14,152 bases of DNA from an uncultured Eubacteriales bacterium (GTDB lineage: Bacteria; Bacillota; Clostridia; Oscillospirales; Acutalibacteraceae). Every line of letters begins with the position of its first letter. Position 1 is the stretch's first letter. The position numbers and the translations under genes are program-made. The stretch lies in assembly GCA_900317215.1 (NCBI GenBank), contig ONFW01000124.1, positions 1-14,152 of the forward strand, given 5' to 3'. Below the pieces are notes generated by a model. The model saw only the letters and a list, made by a program, of their open reading frames with translations, was not told the DNA's origin and searched no databases. This document shows, piece by piece, positions 5,901 through 12,197 of the stretch.

Positions 5901-8699
5901 GAGCACGCAGAGGTGCATTTCAGGATAATGGCTGATGTCAGCATGCTTAAGCTTGATTCCTCAGACCATAAAACGCCTGTCGGCGGGATAGAGTTCACAC
6001 TCAGCTCACCTACAGGAAAAACAGACTACGGAACGGATTTTCCGCCAATATCAAAAACCACTGACAAGTACGGCAGACTGAGCTTTGCCGATATTGAAAA
6101 AGGCACATATATTCTTTCTGAAACAGCAGGCTCTGACGATTACCTCCAGAACATAGAGGCTATGGAGGTAGTGATCGACGGTCGTGGAACTGTTACCATA
6201 AAGGGAAGCGAGATAGATCCGGACGTACCTCAGATAATTGAGGACGACCCGAGAGTACATACGGATATAGAATTCTATAAAAGAGATCTCAAAAACAGGA
6301 AGATCGTCCATGGCTCAGAGTTTGTTTTGTCGGGAAAATCAATATACGGAACAGATGTGTACGTACAGGCGGTTTCAGATGAGAATGGCTGCGTATTCTT
6401 CCCGAATATTGAAGAGTCCGACACAAATGGCTACGAGCTGAGAGAGGTGAAGGCTGCCGACGGCTATGTAAGAAGCGAGACAGTATTCACAGTAATGATC
6501 GATGATAACGCAAACTATTCCATAACAGAAAAAGACGCTCCGGCCGACGGCGAATCACTTCTTTTAAAGGAGCTTGACGGCACATATTCTGTATTCAATG
6601 AGCCGCTGCATTCGTTTGTCCTTCAAAAGGTATCTTATATGTCGGAGGATATAGTTGTTGAAGGGGCAGAATTCCGCCTTTACGGATATTCGGATTACGG
6701 ACACGAATACGACAAAACGGATACAACCAACGAAAGAGGTCAGATAACCTTCGACGGGCTTGAGGCGGGCACCTATACTCTCAGAGAGCTTGCTGCTCCC
6801 GAGGGATACATACTTGACAGCAGGGACAGGACGGTAATTGTAACGAGATACGGCGAATGTACAGTATCCGACACAACTACCGATAATATGGGAAGATTTG
6901 TTGTTACAAACAAGCCCGACGGCACTGTTACAGTTATTAAGAAATGGCTCGACAACGAAACCAATGTGAGCCGCGCAGCCAAGGGGATCGATGCTATAAT
7001 CAGCATAAGCTCCGAGGCGCCGGAAAACTCCGCGTATTTCGGTTATGTTATTTCACCTAACGAAAGCAATGGCGACAGCTACAGCTCAATACTGACAAGG
7101 GTGGCACCTCTCGCCTCAATAATCAGCTTTGCTCCCTACAAGGGACCCAGGTCTTATGTAACAGAGCTTATCAACGAAGGCAAGGCTGTAAGGATAGATG
7201 ACGAGACAACAAACAAGCAGATATATGCCTGGTTTGAGGAGGATACAGGCGCGGTCTATTGGTGGACCAATGCAAAGACCGCAAAAATGTCCAGCCGCTC
7301 GCATCAGATATGGAACGGGCTGACGAATGCCGTATCGATCGATGTTACGGATATAGACACCTCAGAGGTCACGGATATGAGCAAGCTGTTCTATAACTGC
7401 TTAAAGCTTCAAAGTATAGACATCAGCACATTTGATACATCAAATGTCAACGATATGACGCTCATGTTCGGTGAAGATGACTGGAACTCCAAAGCAGCAC
7501 TCACCGAGATAATATTCGGCGACAGCTTCAATACCTCAAAGGTCACAAGCATGACTTTGATGTTCGCCTTCTGTACAAAGCTCAGCGTGATTGATCTCAG
7601 CCGTTTTGACACACACAATGTTCAGTCCTTCAACAGCATGTTTCTGGGCTGCTCGATCACAGAGGCGGATATAAGCAGCTTTGACACCTCAAATGCTCTT
7701 TATATGTCTTATATGTTTGCAGGAAAGACAGATAACAGGACGGGAACGCCAAGGCTTACCAAAATTATTACAGGCCCCGGCTTTGACACCTCTAACGTCC
7801 GCTATATGAACTATATGTTCTACGGACAGAATAATCTTGATAAGGATTCCGTTGACTTTACTAAATTTGATACAAGAAATGTTACCAATATGAAATATAT
7901 GTTCAGGGACTGCAGCAGCCTTGACGAGCTTGACCTGAGCAGCTTTGACACCTCCTCGCTCAACACTATGTATGGCATGTTCTATAACTGCAGCAAGCTT
8001 AAGAGCATTGATCTCAGCTCCTTTACCACTCCGGAGCTTACTTCTCTGTACGAGACCTTTTACGGCTGCTCTGCTCTTGAGGAGCTTGATATGTCCGCCT
8101 TTAATACATCAAAGGTAACTACTCTCGCAGAGACCTTCCTAGGCTGTTCAAAGCTTGAACACATTTACGGACTGAACGGCTTTGACACCTCGCGGGTAAC
8201 TACTCTGAACCATACCTTCAGAGGCTGTACAGCTCTTATTGATGCAGATGTAAGCCGTTTCGATACGTCCTCTGTGACAAACATGGCTTACGCCTTCTGC
8301 GGCTGCAATTCGCTGCCTGTGCTTGACGTCAGCGGCTGGGATACCTCAAATGTGCTTGACATGGCTTATATGTTTGACGGCTGCAGCACTGTTGAGGTGC
8401 TTGATGTAAGCGGCTTCGATACAAGAAAGGTCTATCAACTGACATGGAGTATTGCTGATGGTTACAGCGGCATGGGATATATGTTTAGAAATTGCAGAAA
8501 TGTCAGGGAGCTTGATGTAAGTCATTTCTACACTCGCAGCATTTACCACATGGAGTATATGTTTTCGGGCTGCGCCTCGCTTGAAAGCCTTGACCTCAGC
8601 AGCTTTGACACCTCAAATGTCATAGATATGTGCCGTATGTTCGAGGGCTGCTCATCTCTCAAAACGCTTGACCTGAGCAGCTTTGATGTAAAAAACTGA
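2910..8699 (+). CDS. Giant secreted adhesin, N-terminal part: SpaA-like domains plus BspA-type repeats (ends early by frameshift)
   Basis: Start ATG 2910 (MKKIKRM...) has the SD AAAGGCGG at 2895-2902, 7 bases away; an in-frame TTG at 2844 is not used because the signal peptide begins here. The visible product is 1,929 residues. Residues 1-38 are a Sec signal peptide (KKIKR, hydrophobic core, cleavage near TVSA/INN). Residues about 39-1005 are a beta-rich, Tyr/Thr/Asn-rich region of unknown ligand. Three SpaA-like domains follow at about 1010-1101 (MLKLDSSD...GGIEFTLSS...LSETAG), 1120-1208 (YKRDLKN...LREVKAADGY) and 1235-1337 (LQKVSYM...GAEFRLYG...LRELAAPEGY). Such domains often form Lys-Asn isopeptide bonds in Gram-positive pilins. 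After a YAWFEEDTGAVYWW lead-in come about 16 complete DUF285/BspA-type repeats (from about residue 1478). The frame stops at TGA 8697 inside repeat 17 with no cell-wall anchor; the rest continues in the -1 frame. The alternative is that the two pieces are one gene with a sequencing error or recoding. Confidence 0.9.
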   Translation: MKKIKRMCYRTLSAIISLMLILTCFSVLASIPQTTVSAINNTGIEIRSYFIELISGAELENGSYIWKADSAEAGHLFAYRINYELSGEGDIEKGKMNIVVPRSILIDRDGNYADNIEFSIPSVEEADASQETNIKFAYYDHPEESEQIIITNYKDISSAQNGFIELGYSTSKTTYYYTDMGQSEPFRADMTIERNNDTISAQSDRIPVIINTAAGLVSTQKYTTNTLYRSWQSSWGRRPADYDDYYYTVWRIESITSATQPYNFTIDDVLDDPDTEVFGYKLAGETSFSEKNTAEFVTSVGKRTDYVLTRHLKETYRDDTAYTLTNTETATVTPYDRIDDETSAVSTASYDYVPAFFVKPIAGTNSAKYGNNNWPGYWPVVNYALNDLQTGYVDHLNGNIKFNVWFTSYPYPYTMEQGADPEDHESYGKKNVAYELTDERFYLEQPIVSVPDVMNGTEEVRQLTCDDYEIEYVDFRTSMSDAEYDTKLMKFITKPVEYTQDDIIHIYAKANGSDEWAEAATYSLFSGELWYDNTYVSGLTEERIVFKPNCTGYRFTASNAHYYTSISATPYCRIKNSGYVMQQIEDKERVTLGNIASVRFTDHAGNVFYSRDMYAEDYIIGIVRESLIEKTTTSFSNNKIKKYVTVGWRINANESYMTNDGRRYIPQESGTFYDLLPLGCDLVRTSVLVKTERGFLPSNAYDVSSRINYNGTGRILLTVHIKEQFERAELLFSTTYTYENILDYGKTLNNSAAFETGNDRIANGQPDNGGNLTDKSYMTDLDPETDEPLFIYTQHSYNIRILTAATSGLTKTVKGTNEDQYVESTKVRQNGEYSYKLRFATTTYTRAKDMVLFDSLENFSLGGTAGDWHGVLTSVDVTQVTDKGAAPVIYFSSVEDLDINSHNDLEEEISGERVWIKASRFGDISRARAVAVDMRKDAGGNDFILDRNSSVAVTLYMKAPEEDNTGVPDPTTYNNIFMKDTLINMLSDTEESFFIHYEHAEVHFRIMADVSMLKLDSSDHKTPVGGIEFTLSSPTGKTDYGTDFPPISKTTDKYGRLSFADIEKGTYILSETAGSDDYLQNIEAMEVVIDGRGTVTIKGSEIDPDVPQIIEDDPRVHTDIEFYKRDLKNRKIVHGSEFVLSGKSIYGTDVYVQAVSDENGCVFFPNIEESDTNGYELREVKAADGYVRSETVFTVMIDDNANYSITEKDAPADGESLLLKELDGTYSVFNEPLHSFVLQKVSYMSEDIVVEGAEFRLYGYSDYGHEYDKTDTTNERGQITFDGLEAGTYTLRELAAPEGYILDSRDRTVIVTRYGECTVSDTTTDNMGRFVVTNKPDGTVTVIKKWLDNETNVSRAAKGIDAIISISSEAPENSAYFGYVISPNESNGDSYSSILTRVAPLASIISFAPYKGPRSYVTELINEGKAVRIDDETTNKQIYAWFEEDTGAVYWWTNAKTAKMSSRSHQIWNGLTNAVSIDVTDIDTSEVTDMSKLFYNCLKLQSIDISTFDTSNVNDMTLMFGEDDWNSKAALTEIIFGDSFNTSKVTSMTLMFAFCTKLSVIDLSRFDTHNVQSFNSMFLGCSITEADISSFDTSNALYMSYMFAGKTDNRTGTPRLTKIITGPGFDTSNVRYMNYMFYGQNNLDKDSVDFTKFDTRNVTNMKYMFRDCSSLDELDLSSFDTSSLNTMYGMFYNCSKLKSIDLSSFTTPELTSLYETFYGCSALEELDMSAFNTSKVTTLAETFLGCSKLEHIYGLNGFDTSRVTTLNHTFRGCTALIDADVSRFDTSSVTNMAYAFCGCNSLPVLDVSGWDTSNVLDMAYMFDGCSTVEVLDVSGFDTRKVYQLTWSIADGYSGMGYMFRNCRNVRELDVSHFYTRSIYHMEYMFSGCASLESLDLSSFDTSNVIDMCRMFEGCSSLKTLDLSSFDVKN

Positions 8700-9780
8700 C
8701 CAGCATAGATCTCAGCTCCTTTGACAGCAGATGCGCTACCACTGTGGCAAACATGTTCAACAGCTGTTACGCTCTGCCAAAGCTTGAGCTGCCTGAGAAA
8801 TTCAGCATGACCGCAGTTGTTGACATGACCTCGGCTTTCCAGGACTGCTCCTTGCTTACAGAGCTTGACCTGAGCGGGCTTGAACCACTGAGCGCAAAAC
8901 AGATGAGATATTTGTTCAACCGCTGCTCAGAGCTTAGATCCATAGATTTCGGTACTCATTTTGATACCTCAAGGGTATTCAATATGACCGGTATGTTCCA
9001 GGGATGTGTAAATCTGAAGCATGATCCAGAAGGAACAGATACAGAAGCAGAGGATTACAAGCCTGTTATCGACATCAGCTTTATGAAGATACCTTATCTG
9101 AACTATGTATCAAGAATGTTCCTTAACTGTGATACAATAGCAGGTATAGAGCTTGGCAAGCTTAACACCGCTCGTATCACAAAGATGCAGTATATGTTCT
9201 ATGGCTGTGATGCTCTTACCGAGGTCGATCTCTCAGACCTTCGCACCGATTATGCCGACGACATGAGCTATATGTTTGACAGCTGCTTAAATCTTACAGG
9301 CGTAGATATGAGCGCAGAGGTGTTCAGACAGCAGAAAAAGAACATGAACTATATGTTCCAGAATTGTAAATCACTGCAGACTGCAGCATCACTCAAAATC
9401 GGAGTAAGCTATCCCGATAAGATGAAGTATATGTTCAACGGCTGTTCCTCTCTCACAGTCCTTGATCTCAGCGGCTTTGATACAAGCTCCGCATCAGACA
9501 TGGAGGGGCTGTTCCAGAATTGCACCGCATTGACAAAGCCTGAGCTTATCGGTCTGACAACTGTCAATGCAGGCAATATGAGCAACATGTTCTCAGGCTG
9601 CACAAACCTGGAGATACTCGATCTGAGCTGTATTGATACCGGAAATGCAACAACGCTGAACAACATGTTCAATGGCTGCAAAAAGCTTAAAACAATTTAT
9701 GTATCACCGGAAAAATGGATCTTATCCGCCGGTGTGACGGGAACCGGGATGTTCAATAATTGCCAGGCTATCGAGGGCGG
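7340..9780 (+). repeat. Tandem BspA/DUF285-type leucine-rich-like repeats, about 29 units of 26 codons
   Basis: The protein unit is approximately SSFDTSNVxxMxxMFxGCSxLxxLDL, 26 residues (78 bases). I count about 16 complete units before the frame break at 8690-8699 and about 12-13 after it. Most carry Cys at unit position 18 and Met-Phe at 14-15. Several DNA segments are nearly identical, for example agcagctttgacacctc near 7676, 7941 and 8599, giving material for recombination. Irregular units carry insertions after MFxG, near 7475, 7720, 7830 and 9030. Later units (from about 8800) are more diverged. These repeats form extended solenoid-like surfaces in bacterial adhesins; the ligand here is unknown. 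Confidence 0.9.
8690..8699 (+). other. Frame break: AAAAAAC then TGA, within a half-missing repeat
   Basis: The sequence reads GAT GTA AAA AAC TGA in frame. The adhesin continues one base back as AAA AAA CTG ACC AGC ATA GAT CTC (KKLTSIDL). From LDLSSFD (CTT at 8667) to the next IDLSSFD (ATA at 8705) is 38 bases, whereas the normal repeat distance is 78, so 40 bases are missing. The left side ends as FDVKN, matching FDTSN/FDTRN; the right side begins as KKLTSI, matching CKKLKTI in the later repeat near 9679. Both sides would carry AAAAAAC, in different codon phase. Confidence 0.8.
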
Positions 9781-11917
9781 CAACGGACAAACCTATTTAA
9801 GCAACAAGACCGGTATAGACTATGCCCATATTGATGCCGAAGGCAACCCGGGCTATCTTACCGATATAGCGGCCAAACCCAGGAATACATCTTCCTCTGC
9901 TGCGGTAATGGTGTACCGTTCGGACGGAGAATATGATGAAGTAAAATGTACTGTAGTAAAGCTTGATGACAGCACATGGGAATATACTTATACAGGGCTC
10001 GATCCCTCGCTTGAATATTACGCATGGGAGGACGAGATAGAGGGTTATATTTCATCAAATACCGACCTGAACCCCCTTCTCCTTGCTCCGGGTAACAATA
10101 CAATAACAAATACTACTGAGGATCCCGAGTATGAGCCGCCGGAATACGGCAGGCTGACCGTACGCAAGCTGCTTGAAGCCGGACAGGGTACCGATCTGAC
10201 GGAGGCTGACCTCCAAAAGACCTTTACCTTCTCTGTATTCATCTCAGATGAGAATGAGCAGGCACCTGCAGGTGTTGTAAGATACCCGATAGAAGGCGGC
10301 GACAGCACCCTGCTGTTTGTTAACGGAAAAGCTACAACAAAGCTCAGGGGAGGAGAAAGCCTGACTATAACCGATATTCCCGAGGGCTATCATTACCTTG
10401 TTGAAGAGATCTATTCGGGAGGCTATTCTTCAAGCTGCGAAGAACCTGAAGGAATCATATCGGCAGATGCACAGGCCCGTGTTGAATTTGTCAACACCAA
10501 GGAAAAGACGGTAGAAGATAAGGTATCCTTTACCCTTAAAAAAATCGTAGAGGGCAATTATGAGCTCACCGGAGAACGCTATTCATTCTCTGTCATGCTC
10601 GGAGGGCTTGCCGAAAATGAGACCTACACCCTGTCGGACGGAAGCAGCTTTTCATCTGACAGAAGCGGCAGTGCTTTCTTCACTGTAAGTCTTGCAGATC
10701 AGGAAACTGTAACCGTAAATGATCTTCCTGCGGGCTCAACATACAGAATAACCGAAGCTGCAGGTGATTATTCTGCAAGCTACAGAATAACCGACGCCAA
10801 CGGATCAGGCCGGATAGCAGGAAGCTCCGGAACAGCAGAATCCGGACGCTCTCTTTCAACCAAGACCGAAACGGCGGATACCGGAGAAGACATCACCGTA
10901 ACATTTGTAAATACAAGAGACGCACGTCAGGATCTTGTGCTGAGAAAAAGAGTGATCGGCGACACAGCTATCAATGATGATGAATTTGAATTTACTGTTG
11001 AGTTTACAGATCTTCCGCCGTTTGAGACTGTCATGACCGAGGAAGGCGGCATTGTAGCAAAGGCGGATTCAAACGGAAGTCTGACTGCATTCTTTACTCT
11101 GAAGAACGGAGATACTCTGACCTTCTTAAAGCTCCCGGTAAAAACCGGATACATAATAACCGAAGGCCCGACAGATTATATCGCATCATATAGTTTAGTC
11201 AACGATGGCACAGAAGGAACAGTAGTATCCGGCTCTAAGACTAACAATGAAGAGCGAAAAGAGCTCTCTACTGAAAAGGAGATAGTAAATGAGGGTGAGG
11301 AGATCACGGTAACATTTACAAACAGGAAGGTAGAGCATGATATCACTGTAACCAAGCTTGTGGATATGACCAACGGTATAATGGAATACAGTGAATACAG
11401 CAAGCAAAGGTTTGACTTCTTGATCGAGCTCAGCGGACTTGACGCAGGAGAGGATTATTATTCCCTTTACTCCTTCGCAAATACCACCGGTCAGACAGAC
11501 GGACCTGTAATAACTGCGATGAATGACGGAACTGCAGAGCTCCATGTTCAGCTTCGTCACGGACAGTCGCTTAAGATCAAAGCCTTGCCTGTGGGCGCAA
11601 AATATCAGGTAACAGAGAAGGAGATATCCGGATATGCTGCATCATACAGTATTTTGGGAGGAGACGACAGTATAATCAGCCGCACAAGCGACAGGAATCT
11701 CAAAGCCAATACCGCCTTGACTACAGCCGTTGAAACGGTAGAGGCAAGCGAGCTTGATGTAAGGATCCTTTTCACCAATACCTTTGATGCCGCAGGCTAT
11801 GTCCTTCCTGATTCTGGAATGAAGGATATGAGAATGGTATTTATGACCCTGTTCTCCTGCATGGCTGTTTGCGCGCTTGCATACGTTATAACCTCCGGGA
11901 AAAAACGAATTAAATGA
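8744..11917 (+). CDS. Giant adhesin, C-terminal part: BspA-type repeats, Cna-B/DUF7601-like stalk, LPDSG anchor
   Basis: This is the -1-frame continuation of the 2910 gene. The frame is open from 8687; GTG 8744 is only the first in-frame start and has no Shine-Dalgarno or signal peptide, so it is probably not an independent gene. From 8744 there are 1,057 residues. Residues 1 to about 375 are 12-13 further 26-residue repeats. A linker with a Cna-B-like strand pattern follows (YTGLDPSLEYYAWEDE). Four DUF7601/Cna-B-like stalk domains lie at about 468-590, 593-725, 729-864 and 865-1015. Each opens with a (V/L)xK(K/L/R) strand and contains a G(E/D)(S/T)LT-like loop, and most have I(I/V)TE or VEE and end in a (V/T)FxNT strand. 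LPDSG (1021-1025) is a sortase motif with Ser for the usual Thr. It is followed by a hydrophobic helix and the tail GKKRIK at the stop (11915-11917). Family assignment of the stalk is from pattern only. Confidence 0.82.
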   Translation: MANMFNSCYALPKLELPEKFSMTAVVDMTSAFQDCSLLTELDLSGLEPLSAKQMRYLFNRCSELRSIDFGTHFDTSRVFNMTGMFQGCVNLKHDPEGTDTEAEDYKPVIDISFMKIPYLNYVSRMFLNCDTIAGIELGKLNTARITKMQYMFYGCDALTEVDLSDLRTDYADDMSYMFDSCLNLTGVDMSAEVFRQQKKNMNYMFQNCKSLQTAASLKIGVSYPDKMKYMFNGCSSLTVLDLSGFDTSSASDMEGLFQNCTALTKPELIGLTTVNAGNMSNMFSGCTNLEILDLSCIDTGNATTLNNMFNGCKKLKTIYVSPEKWILSAGVTGTGMFNNCQAIEGGNGQTYLSNKTGIDYAHIDAEGNPGYLTDIAAKPRNTSSSAAVMVYRSDGEYDEVKCTVVKLDDSTWEYTYTGLDPSLEYYAWEDEIEGYISSNTDLNPLLLAPGNNTITNTTEDPEYEPPEYGRLTVRKLLEAGQGTDLTEADLQKTFTFSVFISDENEQAPAGVVRYPIEGGDSTLLFVNGKATTKLRGGESLTITDIPEGYHYLVEEIYSGGYSSSCEEPEGIISADAQARVEFVNTKEKTVEDKVSFTLKKIVEGNYELTGERYSFSVMLGGLAENETYTLSDGSSFSSDRSGSAFFTVSLADQETVTVNDLPAGSTYRITEAAGDYSASYRITDANGSGRIAGSSGTAESGRSLSTKTETADTGEDITVTFVNTRDARQDLVLRKRVIGDTAINDDEFEFTVEFTDLPPFETVMTEEGGIVAKADSNGSLTAFFTLKNGDTLTFLKLPVKTGYIITEGPTDYIASYSLVNDGTEGTVVSGSKTNNEERKELSTEKEIVNEGEEITVTFTNRKVEHDITVTKLVDMTNGIMEYSEYSKQRFDFLIELSGLDAGEDYYSLYSFANTTGQTDGPVITAMNDGTAELHVQLRHGQSLKIKALPVGAKYQVTEKEISGYAASYSILGGDDSIISRTSDRNLKANTALTTAVETVEASELDVRILFTNTFDAAGYVLPDSGMKDMRMVFMTLFSCMAVCALAYVITSGKKRIK
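11804..11917 (+). other. Sortase sorting signal (LPDSG, membrane helix, basic tail)
   Basis: LPDSG is encoded at 11804-11818. After a short spacer (MKDMR), about 20 hydrophobic residues (11834-11893) and SGKKRIK end the protein. This is the order expected of a cell-wall sorting signal, where sortase cleaves between the fourth and fifth motif residues. No sortase gene is in the window, so the enzyme must be elsewhere. Confidence 0.85.
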
Positions 11918-11996
11918 TCCTCACGCAGGAGCTGCAATGAGCCGGACCGCAAGGCTCTCACCCATGCGCCTCCTTGAGATAATGTCAGGGTCACGA

Positions 11997-12033
11997 ACGA
12001 GAGTCCGATGTACAAGCATCGGGCTCTCGTTTT
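11997..12033 (+). terminator. Strong intrinsic terminator of the adhesin gene
   Basis: Left arm 11997-12010 and right arm 12017-12030 form 14 consecutive base pairs with a single G-U (12004-12023), a 6-base loop (TACAAG) and a short T run. It lies 80 bases after the adhesin stop codon. The preceding 3' leader (11918-11996) also contains a weaker TGAGCC/GGCTC hairpin. Confidence 0.9.
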
Positions 12034-12043
12034 ATATGCTATC

Positions 12044-12120
12044 ACTAAGTACCGGCCGAGCCGGCAGGCAAGACCGGAGGAACCCCATTATTGCCGGAAA
12101 AGGGGGCGCCCTGCGGACAC
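12044..12120. other. GC-rich palindromic intergenic patch
   Basis: This stretch between the terminator and the next promoter is more GC-rich than its surroundings. It holds CCGGC-CGA-GCCGG (about 12044-12056), TTGCCGG (about 12091-12097) that can pair with CCGGCA or GGCAA near 12061-12070, and the palindrome GGGCGCCC (12104-12111). The open frame 11937-12164 that crosses it also crosses the terminator, so I do not call it a gene. The function is unknown; protein-binding sites or a small structured element are possible. Confidence 0.25.
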
Positions 12121-12128
12121 AACGGTTC

Positions 12129-12157
12129 TGGACAAATATGCGTGAATATGATAGAAT
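12129..12157 (+). promoter_or_regulatory. Promoter of the glycosyltransferase-decarboxylase operon
   Basis: TGGACA (12129-12134) and TAGAAT (12152-12157) are 17 bases apart. The -10 is preceded by TGA at 12149-12151, giving an extended -10 TGN. The predicted start of transcription lies about 35 bases before the ATG at 12198. Confidence 0.65.
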
Positions 12158-12197
12158 AACTTGATGACAAAAGACCCTGACATCTACGGAGGAAAAA

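Noticed and set aside
7340..9780. CRISPR array or non-coding satellite
   Set aside because: The period is 78 bases in codon phase, encodes a known surface-protein repeat, and has no identical short repeats with unique spacers.
11195..11560. Antisense open frame within the adhesin stalk (also 3945-4295, 5610-5918 and others)
   Set aside because: These are shadows on the opposite strand of a long, clearly coding frame; no SD or domain supports them.
8744..11917. Second adhesin piece as an independent gene
   Set aside because: It has no promoter, Shine-Dalgarno or signal peptide and begins mid-repeat, while its frame continues that of the upstream piece.
11918..11996. Riboswitch-like fold just after the adhesin stop
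   Set aside because: The TGAGCC/GGCTC hairpin and AGGAG/CTCCT pairing are weak, no riboswitch consensus fits, and no gene follows before the terminator, so it is best read as 3' UTR.
11937..12164. 75-residue open frame after the adhesin
   Set aside because: It crosses the 14-bp terminator stem and the next promoter, has no Shine-Dalgarno, and shows an Arg/Ser-rich composition typical of non-coding frames.
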